Source of the DNA: Xiphydria camelus
Lineage: Eukaryota > Arthropoda > Insecta > Hymenoptera > Xiphydriidae
DNA: 64,000 bases
NCBI GenBank assembly: GCA_963678675.1
Contig: OY783199.1
Span: 14,330,232-14,394,231, forward strand
Direction of reading: 5' to 3'
Part shown: piece after piece, positions 1 through 11,328 of the stretch
Layout of the letters: each line of letters opens with the position of its first letter
Numbering within the stretch: position 1 is the first letter of the stretch
Position numbers and translations under genes: made by a program
The notes under the pieces: model-generated
Database searches by the model: none
What the model saw: the letters and a program-made list of their open reading frames with translations, nothing else
What the model was told of the DNA's origin: nothing

Positions 1-51
1 GGCCATTCGACGCGGTAAAATCCGGACAACTTAAAATGTACAAACGAAATG

Positions 52-255
52 GATAACGTTTATTGATGGGGAACCCAGCGCCAATTACGCATTTGGCGCT
101 TGGTTACCTTTGAATTAGCATCCTCCAGTCTTTATCTACCTAGAAACTACGCATAATCTTATTTTATAAAAACGAAAACTGGACGATGCTAATTAAAAGG
201 TAACCAAGCGCCAAATGCGCAATTGGCGCTTGGTTCCCTATCAATAAACGTTATC
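52..255. repeat. 204-bp palindromic fold-back MITE
   Basis: The two arms (about 52-128 and 179-255) are near-perfect reverse complements around a 50-bp AT-rich loop. Both arms start with GATAACGTTTATTGAT read inward and contain a smaller inner palindrome around GCGCCAA/TTGGCGC. No ORF is present. It is a non-autonomous hairpin element of unknown superfamily. Confidence 0.85.
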
Positions 256-311
256 AAAATACAAACAACTCACAAGTAACTCTGCGCCCTCTAGTCTGGC
301 TTCTCATATCA

Positions 312-1404
312 GCTGACAGCCCATTCACACAATACGGTTTTTTCGTTCACACGATGCGGTTTTTCACCGTTTCGGTAATTTTATCGAACAGCCCGTTCAC
401 ACGATACGGTTTTTCACCGTTTCGGTAAAATTCTACCGAATCGGTCAGCCCCCTAACACTAAACCTATTTCGGCTACGGCTCTGGCAAGTGTTTCGCACA
501 CGTCGAGTGGACGTGTCAACCAATCGCCCGGGCGTCGAAACAGTGCCGCTCGAGCGAATGCAAAGGATACTCAAAAACAATTTTGATTACATTACTTTGC
601 AATGTTATTAGACCGTTTATAACGTTTTATAAATTTATTTTCAGATAGAGCTTTCTCGTAATGCGAAGAACATGGCGCCATCGCATACGCAACGATATAT
701 CGTCGCTGGCACTTTTCGCAAGTGCAGAGAACGACGATATATCGTCGTCCGGCACTAAAAGGGTTAAAATCATTGTTTATTGTCGCGCCATCACCCGGTC
801 ATGCACGAGCCCTATCAGTACGAAAAATATCCTGTCTGAACACTTCGATGCATAAACATTGCCACTAGCAACCGATTTGATTATTTTCCCGAATTGGGCC
901 ATTCGGTTTTCAGTGACAAGACCGAATGTCAGTCGCGACCGAATCGGTGAAATTGCCGTATAAGTTTCGAAGACGTACCGTGTGAAAACGCGCCCATTTA
1001 AATGTATGCGCCACTGCAGCACACGGTAAAAAACCGATTCGGCGAATTTATCGAAACGGGAAAAAACCGTATCGTGTGAACACGACCCGTTTCGGGCTCT
1101 CGCGCCATCACCTGGCCATGCACGAGCCGTATCGCACGAAAACTATCCCGTCTGAACACTTCAATGCAAACCACATTGCCACTAGCGACCGATTCGGTTA
1201 TTTTACCGAATCCGGCCATTGGGTTTTCGGTGACAAAACCGAACGTCAGTCGCGACCGAATCGGTGAAATTGCCGTATGAGTTTCGAAGACGTACCGTGC
1301 GAACGCGCCCATTTAAATGTATGCGCCACTGCAGCACACGGTAAAAAACGGATTCGGTAAAATTACCGAAACGGGAAAAAACCGTATCGTGTGAACGGGC
1401 TGTT
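312..1404. repeat. Composite inverted-terminus repeat with internal 317-bp tandem duplication
   Basis: The left end (387-431) and right end (about 1362-1404) are inverted copies reading AACAGCCCGTTCACACGATA inward, and a partial extra copy lies at 312-386. Inside, a block starting GCGCCATCAC is present twice, at 785 and 1102 (317-bp period), and each copy ends in the same CGTATCGTGTGAAC motif. This looks like a MITE that duplicated internally or inserted into another copy. The short ORFs on both strands here are repeat artefacts. Confidence 0.75.
680..767. repeat. End of a TTAA-type MITE with a hairpin
   Basis: Read on the minus strand from TTAA at 764-767, the sequence is TTAACCCTTTTAGTGCCGG followed by two inverted copies of ACGATATATCGTCG. 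A TTAA border plus CCCT start is typical of piggyBac-mobilised MITEs. I do not see a matching left end, so the copy is probably truncated inside the surrounding repeat. Confidence 0.5.
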
Positions 1405-2087
1405 ACGGATACGTCCAAAAAAGTGTCCTAAACGCTAGATTTATGGTGAGACTAAACAATCCTCTTAGTGGAGGTGCGACACTGCGTCGCCTCATATAAT
1501 ACGAACAATAGCTTTCATCGCCCGAAGAAACCCTCTCGAGCAACAGAAACCAGACCCCCTCTGCACAGTCTAAACAGCGATTGATTTTTGCGTCATTTTT
1601 CTTCAGTTTCAAGTTAATAACTATAACATGTGCGATCAAGAGTAGATTTCGAGGTCGTAAATCCCGAAGGCACTACTGCGTGACACGAATAGTGACCGAA
1701 AACGTAGAGTGGTGGATTTAAACCGTATCGGTTAGTTGAAATGATTTAACACTGCACTCACAATATTACTGGTGATTATATTGGATTCAAAGAGATACAA
1801 TAATTCCGTGATGTAGCCGTGGTTTACAATTAGATACACTGAGAGGTAGTTTTGAGGGAAATGTGTGGGACTGCGAACGCATTCGTAACCCCCATTCACC
1901 AAAACATACCGCCTGCCTCGCTGCTGCGACCGATGTACAGATGATATCTAGATTAGTGCGTTTTACTTAGGTTGCGATAATAGTGAGCCTCGCCGCGTGA
2001 GTGATAGTCGCACGGCGGCCTGGCGCTCCAGCCTTGCAAAATCGACACATGTGGCTTGCCTGGCAAAGGCGATAGTCTACGTGCGGT
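1405..2087. other. No gene seen
   Basis: No ORF here has family signatures or splice-compatible context. The last 100 bases become GC-rich. I see no clear repeat structure. Confidence 0.6.
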
Positions 2088-2822
2088 CACCGAACATAGA
2101 CTAGACAAGAAGGGTCATTGTAAGCCACGCCCCCAGTGTTGCTTGTCTCGCTCACTCTCTGTCGCCACTCTTTTTTGGGAGATTTTGGGGTATTTTTAGC
2201 GCGCGCGGTGGCGGAACTCTTATACGGGGTGTCGTACATATCGCGCGGGGGCATTAACGATCGGATAACTATACCGGTGTGTTTAACCGGTTAATTTAAC
2301 AATTATTTTATAAAACATTGTCCATATTTTTCCAATTTTTTAATTGCTAAATTTCAAACTTTATTATGAATATAGATTATTGCAAACAATAATGTCACTA
2401 ATTAATTAATATGAGGGGTAATTAAATAATATTCAAGGAAGGTTATATTAAAATCCCGAGTATACTCGTATTTAGGGAAAAAATTATAAACAGGACATTT
2501 TCATGATACACCAGTATTTTCGAGCTTTTAAGTTAAGCGGTTAATAATGAAACACAATTATTATGGTTGATTGGTGACGTTAATTGCAAAGTATTATATA
2601 GTCTTATTTTAACAAAAGTAAAATTCGATTGAACAGTTTAATAAATAATTAAATTCTACCGATACTTCAAAATTCATTTCTACTTGCCACCCGTTGTAGT
2701 CGCTCACGAAGTACGGTAAACGTCGACACCGAACATGTGGCGTCCAGCAACGCGGCTCGCCTCTGTAGTCCCAACTTCAAAGTACCGACGCAGAGTGACC
2801 CTTCTTGTCTAGTCTATGTTCG
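2088..2822. repeat. 735-bp element with about 30-bp terminal inverted repeats
   Basis: The left end ACCGAACATAGACTAGACAA continues into GAAGGGTCA, and its reverse complement is at 2793-2822. The interior is AT-rich (2280-2700) with a GC-rich, promoter-like stretch at 2195-2275. No transposase-like ORF is visible, so it is probably non-autonomous. The predicted ORF at 2737-3033 starts inside the right end and matches nothing I recognise. Confidence 0.55.
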
Positions 2823-3010
2823 GTGGTGCGGTAGAGAGCAGTGGAATGGGGCAGGGTCGATAGCGGGGGAATGGGGTAGAGTTGAGAGCAGTGTATTGGG
2901 GCAGGGTCGAGAGCGCTGTATGAGTGAGGCACGGTCGGAAGCGCTGGAGTGTGTGGGTTTCGTTACGGTCTCTCGTGTCGGCGCGCGCGATTTTAGTACC
3001 CTCAGCAAAG
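2823..3010. repeat. Short GC-rich repeats shared with 11.17-11.26 kb
   Basis: Three imperfect copies of a GAGAGCAGTG...GGGGCAGGGTCG motif (period near 50 bp) end in a block around TGAGTGAGGCACGGTCGGAA. The reverse complement of this block recurs at about 11165-11265 inside the GGGCCC MITE, so both loci share an older repeat. Confidence 0.6.
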
Positions 3011-3065
3011 AAGTTTCACTTCAAAAAAATTGATTTTTTCAAAATTTCACACTCTGATGATCCCT

Positions 3066-3300
3066 TAAAGTCTTTCGCCACATAGTTTTCGATAATCAGA
3101 TTTTTCGTTCCATAGTGCTCGGTGCCCAGCTCTCCTGCTGTGGGGCCCAAGCCCTGGAGACTGCAAACTATGGAGCGGAAGATATGGATATCGAAAACTA
3201 ATAAGTATAAGACCCAAACACCGAAAATTATGGAGCGAAAGACTTTAACGTCGAAAACTACGTATGGAGCGGAAGACCTGGACACCGAAAACTAAGGCAC
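3066..3300. repeat. 30-bp minisatellite, locus 1
   Basis: This is a degenerate array of the unit CCTGGACACCGAAAACTATG + GAGCGGAAGA. Units at 3066-3140 read on the minus strand and units from about 3168 read on the plus strand, so the array is inverted at its middle. The same unit occurs at 33.06-33.48 and 41.46-41.92 kb. Confidence 0.8.
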
Positions 3301-3461
3301 GGATATGTTGCGTAAAAATAGTGATCACTGTATTACACACAATTGGATTTTGATTTAAAACATTTGAGATGCTCTAGTCCAGAATGTTTTTAGAAAAAAC
3401 AACGCTTAAGGTAGTACATCCACGAGATCGTTGAATTAAGAAATGGTTGAAATTTGACATA

Positions 3462-3984
3462 CAGTGGTACCTCGACATACGAGTTTAATTCGTTCCGTAA
3501 CCTTGCTCGTACGTCAAATTGCTCGTATCTCAAAACAATTTTCCCCGTTGAAATTAATTAAAATGCCATTAATCCGTTCCAGCTCCCAAAAAACCACCTC
3601 AGTTGTTTTTGTTAAATATTTTTGAATAAGAAAAATGTATTTACAAGAAGAAACATTTATTTATAAATAACAAATACATATTGTATAAAAACATAATAAA
3701 AGAAAAAGTGAAGTGCTTACGGAAGCGCTTAATTTTCGTCACTGGTCTTCGCTTTTTTCGTCATGCTTTGCTCATTTTCACCTGCAGGTCGTTTAAAAAA
3801 ACTGTCCAAGGAGGTTTGTTTCTTCCTCCCTTTCAGAATATTGCGGAAATGTGTTAGGCAAGTTTCGTTGAGATTCCTCGTATCTCAAATCTTGTTCTCA
3901 TCTCAAAACAAAATATCGCTCGCTCGGCGGCTCGTATCTCAAAACACTCGTATATTAGGGCACTCGTATGTCGAGGTACCACTG
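3462..3984. mobile_element. Pogo/Tigger-type MITE with TA target duplication
   Basis: The ends are inverted repeats beginning CAGTGGTACCTCGACATACG, at 3462 and at 3984 in reverse. TA flanks both sides (3460-3461 and 3985-3986). Several inner GCTCGTATCTCAAAAC motifs are also inverted. The 523-bp length and lack of a transposase make it non-autonomous. CAG...CTG ends with TA duplication are usual for pogo-related elements; the exact subfamily is not determined. Confidence 0.8.
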
Positions 3985-3986
3985 TA

Positions 3987-4953
3987 TATGTTATTTAATG
4001 CATTATCCAAACATCTGTGTAATTTAAATAAGTTTGACCACCCCAAACCTGAGATATTTATACCTGAAGTTAGCTTGATTTACACGTAACAGATACGTTA
4101 TGATGGGCAAAACAGTACGTCATTAATTCTACCGTCAAAACTAAAATTAAGAAGTTGATAAAAAACGAGGATAAGGTAGAATAGGATATCACGAATAATG
4201 TGAAAAAAAATGAAAATGATTCACCATCTAGTTTCCAAGATATAACCATGAGAAGCCCTCACAATTTTGGTCGTATAGCATATATCTGCAAGGCCTGCAA
4301 GCGAACGAGTGCGTGGAGGGGGAACGGAACAGCGAACCACGATCGTCGCTCATACGCACACAGAAGAGTGCGTCGTCTGTATATACAAGCTATTTCGTGT
4401 ATTGGGGAAAAGCCCGGACAGTCCCGGCAAAAAGTTTACTAGCAATAGTAGATCAAAAACACAATATAGAATATAATTTACGGCAATAAATGATATCCAT
4501 CGTATTATCTATTAGTACCGAGTTAATATTGCGTAGTTTTTAATTTTATTTACTACTAATTAAACCAATTATCAATATTTTAAACATGAACATGTGGTAT
4601 GTAACTTTTGGTTGAGGTCGTCACGGAGGAACTACCTTAACGTACTCCTCATTTGTACGTCGGACTGCATGCAACAGGGGCAAACTGTCAGGAATTCAAC
4701 CATGGAAATCTTGAATTCTTGCACATACAAATTGAATTTTCGATGGCCGATCGTATTTGCATTGATGATTAATTTACTTTTGTATTGTAATGAATAACAG
4801 TTACAAGTCAAAATTGAAAGATGCACGCCAACTCTTCAAATCGGAAGTCGATATTAAGGATGTTTCGTCCGTATTGCAGAAGGGAGGTGAGGTAGAAGGG
4901 AACAGTACGATTTTCGCCAGTGTTCCAATCCCTGAACAAAAAAAAAAGATTCT
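3987..4953. other. No gene; dispersed repeat at about 4640-4850
   Basis: No supported ORF is present. The stretch around 4640-4850 (CTCATTTGTAC..., AACAGTTACAAGTCAAAAT) recurs at about 50655-50760 in the same orientation. Confidence 0.55.
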
Positions 4954-5141
4954 TTAACCCATTCCCTCCCAGTGGGTCGTTTGCGACCCACCTAAGAAAA
5001 AAAATTCTGCAGCGCCACTTATTGTTTCGCGCGCGCTTCTACCGTGCTAAACACATGTAGTAGGCTTGGAAACAGTGTTCTGATGCGCCAGCCAGGCACT
5101 CCCCTCCACTGATCGGCAGTAGCGGCGAAGCGTCGAGGAGG

Positions 5142-7612
5142 ATGGCGGACCCGGTAGTGCGCTCTCGCCGACAATGGTAAGTTCAGTGGTAAAAAGTGTT
5201 ACAATATTTTATATGGTGTGAATATTACGGGGGTATGTATACTGCATCTTTAGAGCCATTTAGGTTGACTGTACTTTGTTTGGTTCATGAGCTGGACGTC
5301 ATATAAGATAGCGTGGGTCGCAAACGACCCACTGGGAGTGAATCGCGGAACAATGTAGGTTTACATTCTTGTGCTTATTTTTGCACGACGAGGGCTTTCC
5401 GTAACCGTTTTTGAAAACATACGTTTAAAAATAATATTTTTAGAGAAAAATACAATACTTTGTAGATTTTTGTGAATTTATTTTATTATTTTGTCTTACA
5501 ATAATGACACTTTTGTACACTTTTGCAGGCGAAAACCTCTTTCAACTGCAGAAATTCTAGCCGAGTTGGACATGATGACGGCCTCGGACCTTCCGGGGAC
5601 CTCCGCAGATATTTTTATTATGCCTCCGGAAGACGACGGTAATTTATCAAATGCTGATTCGGGTGACGAGGACAACTGCTGCAATCCCGATAAAATGAAC
5701 AGAAATCAGCTAAAAGCCCAAGCTGAACTGGTCATTCGAGGTACCGTTGGTGTAGATGTCGACTCAGACGATGTTTCCAGCGATGACTCTAATCCTGACG
5801 AAGATTTCTGTCCTGAATCTGCGATCGATGATGACTCTGAATCAGTGACCGACGACAATTTCGGCGACGAATCCGAGACTGAAATGCCTGCAAAGAAAAG
5901 AAAAGTGACTGCATTATCGTTTACGAAGGGAACAAACATGAATTCGTCATCATCAAATAAGAAAAAAGAAGTGAACCTGTCATCCTCAAAAAAGAAAAAA
6001 GAGGTAGATCAGCCCTTGTCCAAGCAGAAAAAACAGGCGCATCCGTCATCATCCACGAAAAAAAAAACAGTCGAATTTGTCATCAGCTACGAAGAACAAA
6101 CAGACAAACCCGTCATCATCAAAGAAGAAAAAACCTACTAGGCCCTGGGAGCAAGGAGACCTCCAACCATCAGCTATCGAGGAACAGCAGCTTCTTAGCG
6201 TAATTGCTGGCGCAATATCACCTGTAAACAAAGATTCGAATCCATTAGATTTTTGGGAATTATTTATAACGGAGGAAGTAATTGAGATGATTGTCAGTAA
6301 CACAAACTTGTACGCTGCTCAAAATAATGAACCTAACCTAAACCTTACCAGGGAGGAAGTTTATTGTATTTTAGGTATACTCTATCTAAGTGGTTACGTT
6401 CCTCATGCAAGGAAACATATGTACTGGGAGCTATCTGATGACGTGCACAATACCCTTGTTGCTAAAACAATCCGTCGAAATAGATTTAACGATATTTTGC
6501 GTTATTTTCACGTTTGTGACAACACTAATTTGCTCCGAGAAAAAGTAGGTGATAATATGGCTAAAATTCGAGCCTTTATTGAAGTAATGAACAAGAACTT
6601 CATTTATAACGCTCCTAACGTAACGAAACTTTCAGTGGACGAATCTATGATCCCTTATTTTGGACGTCATGGCTGTCGCCAATTTATAAAAGGAAAGCCC
6701 ATACGATTTGGCTACAAAGCATGGACTTTGGCACAGAAGCAAGGTTATTGCTTGCAAGCTGATATATATCAGGGTAAAGGAACAGAACCTCGTTCTACAG
6801 ACGTAACGTTAGGAGAAAAAGTTGTTTTACACTTTTGTGATATTGTATCTGAAATCTACCAAGGAGTGGCTTTTAGCTTCTATTGTGATAATTTCTTTAC
6901 GTGCCCAAAGTTGTTGACTGAGCTCGCTAAACGGGGTATGAAATGCACAGGGACCGTGCGAGAGAATCGAATGGAAGGTTGTCCGTTGCCTGGTAAGAAG
7001 GTCATGAAAAAACGAGAAAGGGGATCTTTTGAGAGTGTGGTTGATCGAAAAGACAATATCGTTGCGGTTACCTGGACGGACAACAGTGTCGTAAACATTT
7101 TGTCTAGTGAGCACGGAGTAGAACCTTTGCAGCAGGCTCACCGCTACTCGTTTGCCGAGAAGAAACTCATAAAAATTCCACAACCTAATCTGATCGCCCA
7201 CTACAATAAAAACATGGGCGGCGTCGACCAAATGGACAACAACATTTCTAATTACCGGATCAATATACGATGCAAGAAATGGTACATACCGATAATCTTT
7301 TGGTACTTCGATGTGGCCATGAGCAACGCTTGGATCCTTTCACGTTCCTTCGGTTTGACGTTTGATGCTCTGGAATTTCGTCGCTTTATTGTGAAGAGTT
7401 TGATGGAGAAACATGGGACACTTCCTCGTCGCCGACTTCCTCGTGCTCCTGTAACAGAGGCTGTTAAAAATAGTCATGCAGGTCATTTACTCATAAGCCC
7501 CCAACCTAGAAGGCGTTGTAAAGTTTGCAAAAATAAAACTATTCGAGCCTGCCAGCGCTGTAATGTACCTTTACATGTTGAATGTTTTGCAAGATTCCAT
7601 AATTCTAAATAG
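5142..7612 (+). pseudogene. piggyBac transposase, two exons, one frameshift
   Basis: This encodes a DDD transposase that cuts and pastes at TTAA. Exon 1 (ATG 5142 to 5176) ends at a GTAAGT donor and exon 2 starts at 5529 after TTTTGCAG. Splicing in phase gives an N-terminus running MADPVVRSRRQW into RKPLSTAEILAELD. An acidic, Ser-rich and Lys-rich N-terminal region follows. The DDE domain has LSVDESMIPYFGRHG, FYCDNFFTCPKLL and MGGVDQMDNNISNYR, which supply the expected aspartates. A C-terminal Cys-rich zinc domain (CKVC...CQRC...C) ends at 7612. The frame shifts by one base in a run of ten A at 6058-6067; one A fewer gives about 705 codons. Otherwise there are no stops, so the copy is young. 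Confidence 0.9.
5312..5346. repeat. Left subterminal inverted repeat of the piggyBac element (partner 8240-8272)
   Basis: GTGGGTCGCAAACGACCCAC followed by TGGGAGTGAATCGC is mirrored at 8240-8272. The core GTGGGTCGTTTGCGACCCA also occurs beside the left tip (4972-4990). These palindromic 19-bp motifs are good candidates for transposase-binding sites. Confidence 0.8.
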
Positions 7613-8405
7613 ATTTTTAACGTGTTTTCTTATCTTCTTTGATACTTTGTTTTTAAGCATTGCTTTTTAGATTTAGAAGAGAAGTTTGCCTCTCAGTATT
7701 TTAGTATTCAGTATTTTTGACTAATATTGAAGATCGATAAAGAGAAGGCTGAATGTTGCCAAAAACCATGACCAAATGTCGTGTTCGACTGATTTTCTTT
7801 ATAAGTAGGTATTTCATAAATGCAATTTTGATAGTTGTTGCATGTTGTATTTTATATGATTTACAGAGTAAGGCTGAATGTTGCCAAAGGCCATGACCAA
7901 TTGCCTTATTGGACTGATTCTTTATTTTTGTATTAGCGGTTTTACGGTGTAAATCACTTGATGAAATGAAATAAAGTGCAATAAAAATATGTTTTTGAAA
8001 TTAAAGAATTTTTATTTAAAATAATTCGTGTATTTAACAATTTACCTTATCATAACTTACCGTAAACGTAGACTTCAATCTTCCAAACCTAGAGTCCATG
8101 TGCAGGTTGCAACCAAAAATTCTTTTAATTTCTTAAAAGGACTTAAAAAACATTTGTTTAACTCCGGAAAACTTATATGAAAAAAAATAGCACGAAATAA
8201 AAATATAACATTATTTACAACTTAAGGTGTATTGGACTGCGATTCACTCCCAGTGGGTCGTTTACGACCCATGTCATTTTTTCAAAACCAGCATTATAAG
8301 AATTTTTTAAACAATTTTTGGGGAGCTCTTACACATAGTAGAATACGTTTAAACTATAGAAACCCAAAAAAATGGATATTTTTTTTTTGGGAGGGAATGG
8401 GTTAA

Positions 8406-9230
8406 TAACCTCCTTGAAGTTATATTTCATGATATCGGTCGAGACATTATTTTTCTGTAACTTTACTTTATTATCTGTATCCTTAAATAGTGTCAAAAAA
8501 ATTATAGAAAAATATATTATAATTAAATATTTTTAAAATATTGAAGCGGTCGGGAACAGCGGCAACGTCGCCCCATAGAGTGTTATAGAGAAGTGCGGTG
8601 GCACAAGTTGGTAACATTTCCTCACTAGAGCTTACTAGTTAAAACCTCGAATTATTAACAACAACCAATAAAAATAATATAAATTATAGTGAAAAGTGCT
8701 GTTTAAATGTATAAACATTAATCATTGCGATTAATAATTTTCACAAAACGTGAGCTCTCGTGAGCAAACGTTATGTAATGCTTTTAACTCCAACTTTTGC
8801 CACTAGAGCGCATGACGGTACCCATGCACGATCCCTATACTTGGCGCGCCCTGCGGCGTTGCCGCACGTAACGACTGCGCACGCAACAATCTCCATCGAA
8901 AGCAAATTTACCAAGATTTCTGAATTATTTGTTATAAATTACTGCCCTGATCAATGTGAGAAAATATACCATTTATTCTTTGCATAATAATCTAGCGGTA
9001 TGCAAAGTTTCATTGCGGTAACCCAATTTTCCATCGTTTTTTTCTAAGTTTCTGTGAATTTTCTATAAGAGAGCACGTGTTAAATTCTCATTTTTATTTC
9101 AATTATAACTTTTTAATGAGTTAGTCAAGAGACTTGAAATTTTGCATACGGCTTTCAAAGATATTAAAGAATCTTGGGAAAAAATTTGAGTAACTTCCTA
9201 TATTTTTGATATATATATAATAGGGGTGAA
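8406..9230. other. No gene seen
   Basis: This is AT-rich sequence without recognisable coding or repeat structure. The 75-codon plus ORF at 8760-8987 has no family signature or context and is not called. Confidence 0.5.
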
Positions 9231-9235
9231 ATATC

Positions 9236-9460
9236 CTTACAAAATTATTAGGTATGTTTTATGCGCCAAGTTAAACAGTACAACTTTTGTTGCTACCGTT
9301 CGCTGCCGCTTTATAAGTAGTGCTAAGTGCGCAAAGCGCCGATCGACCCCGATCGGCGTCGGCGGCAGCGAAAGTGTTAAGACGATTTCCAGAAATCATG
9401 CTCATTTGGAAGATACACATATCGTCCTATTACTGCCAAAAATCACTAACTTACATTTTG
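9236..9460 (+). repeat. Dispersed repeat interrupted by a TTAA-type MITE
   Basis: The flanks (ATTAGGTATGTTTTATGCGC... and AGAAATCATGCTCATTTGG) match an uninterrupted copy at about 50795-50885. Between them, about 9288-9382, lies a MITE with inverted GTTCGCTGCC / GGCAGCGAA ends and a TTAA on the right. The left TTAA is degraded. Part of the right flank is also inverted at about 17115-17185. Confidence 0.65.
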
Positions 9461-10024
9461 TTACTTTCGAGATAAACGCGTCTAAAAATTAATGGCATTG
9501 CACAAATCAGTAGTCCAATTTAATGTTTTATTTTGTATACCAAGAAGTATGTAATGGTCTTGGGTATCAATTTATTGAATTATATCAATTTCACAAAACT
9601 CTACAAGAACAAAAAATAAAAAAAAGTGTAGTTAGTGAATTTTAGAAAAAAAAATCACTACATATGCAGTCAAATATCATTTTTATTAAGGAAAGATTGC
9701 TTTAGTAATACATGTTCAACATAACGATTAACTCTAACAACAAAAACAAATGAATTATTGATAAAGAATACGAAAAAGAAGAATATTCAGGTCTATGGAT
9801 CTTCATCAGACTCTTCACCTAATGCTGGTTCAGTAGTTTTTTCTCTTACCTTGCTATCTACATGTAGAGACTCGTACCATAAATGCAATTTTCCTGTGGT
9901 ATAATTCCTTTATGGCAAAGCTTTAGCAAATCGTTTTTCTTTGAAGTACTGATTAGAAGCAGTTTATCGTAAGCCTTTTTAATATTGGTTTGACTTATGT
10001 TTACATTTCTACCTCTACCAAGTA

Positions 10025-10350
10025 TATCAATATACCAATTAACGTTTGCTGATATGATAGACCTGAAAGATTTATCTATAAATGCATTATAAAAAATCGC
10101 ACCAAAAACGAAGATGGAACTCAAGTCAACTAGTTGCGGATTAAATGTTTGCGTTATGAAAAACAACTTCCTGGTAAAATAAAGTATCGGTATGGCCACG
10201 ATGGTCCCTACAATACAATTGATTGTATTTTTAATTATTTGTATTTGTTAACTTGAGTTCCATCTTCGTTTTTGGTGCGATTTTTTATAATGCATTTAGA
10301 TAAATTTTTCAGGTCTATCATGTCAGCAAACGTTAATTGGTGGACATTAT
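10025..10350. repeat. Local inverted duplication inside the Sola-like pseudogene
   Basis: About 105 bp at 10025-10130 (CCAATTAACGTTTGCTGATA...) is present in inverted form at about 10243-10350, around a 115-bp spacer. Both carry the same coding piece (FADMIDLKNLSKCII... region). Such hairpins can form during repair or replication fold-back. Confidence 0.8.
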
Positions 10351-10928
10351 AGGGACATACGCTTTTACTTTTTCTTGTGGATCTTGCTCTTCTCATAACG
10401 TTCATCGAGTCTGATACTGAATAGACAGGCACAAACCGCCTATTTTTTATTATACTGCGCATACTGTCTACTTCCATGAAAGTGTGCCCTAATATTAAAA
10501 GCTTGTTCGATAACACTAAATGAGAAGTTTGGGTGAGGTAGAGAAATAACGCTGCAATATGCTGGTTACGCTTTTGTCCACCACATGTGTCCAAAAATAT
10601 AGAGATCTCCTTAACTGTATCTGGAAGTTTATTAATCCAATACATTATTGCAGTCCCAATTTCGTTACTGCCTCTTTTGCCGTTTAGTTCTGACCATACT
10701 AAACAATAGGCATTATTAGGAAACTTTGACTCGTAAATCGTTAAATTATAAATACAAAATTTACGAGAATAATAAAGAAGAGATTCGTTAGCGGACGGAA
10801 TTTGAAGCACTTTCTGTAGATCAGCTGTTACAGACAAAAGTTCAGGATCCGAATTTGATTTTTATTTGTCTTGGTCACACGATTTTCTTCATCTTTTCGT
10901 GATTGATGATCTTAATATTTCGTGATCT

Positions 10929-11328
10929 GGGCCCTGTAACACAAGCTCTACAAGTGTTACAAGTGTAGAAAATTACTTGTAAGGCTTGTAAGACCGTAAC
11001 CTATAGAGGAATCTTATGGAGAATTTTCTACACTTGTAGAGCTGTTCTGTAACTCAACGTAAACACTTACAAGTCTGTGGCGCCGATTTTTCTACAAGTG
11101 TAAGAAAATTTCTACCTATAGCTGACATCGTGGGTAGAATTTCCTACAAGTCTTCGCGCTCTCTCATGGGAGACGAAACCCAGACACTCTCTCTCTCCAG
11201 CGTTCTCGACCGTGCCTCACTCATACAGCGCTTTCGACCCTGCCCCAATACACCGCTCACGACCGTGCGTACGCTAAAGCCATGTGTCCTACACTTGTTA
11301 CACTTGTAGGGCTTGTGTTACAGGGCCC
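10929..11328. mobile_element. GGGCCC-type MITE inserted in the Sola-like pseudogene
   Basis: The ends are inverted copies of GGGCCCTGTAACACAAGC (10929 and 11328), followed by CTACAAGTGTTACAAGTG-like repeats. The 400-bp element splits the coding frame after the residues KKSDTLSDDL. The interior contains the GC-rich block shared with 2.88-2.98 kb. I cannot define a clean target duplication. Confidence 0.8.

Larger units (their letters stand above)
4954..8405 (+). mobile_element. Near-complete piggyBac transposon with TTAA duplication
   Basis: TTAA is duplicated at 4954-4957 and 8402-8405. The 13-bp terminal inverted repeats are CCCATTCCCTCCC at 4958-4970 and its reverse complement at 8389-8401. 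The element is 3444 bp between the duplications and holds one plus-strand transposase gene. Both ends keep subterminal repeats. The transposase carries one frameshift, so this copy is probably not autonomous unless the shift is a sequencing error. Confidence 0.95.

Noticed and set aside
2737..3033. 98-codon plus-strand ORF
   Set aside because: Starts inside a terminal inverted repeat and runs through short GC-rich repeats; an equal-length ORF exists on the other strand.
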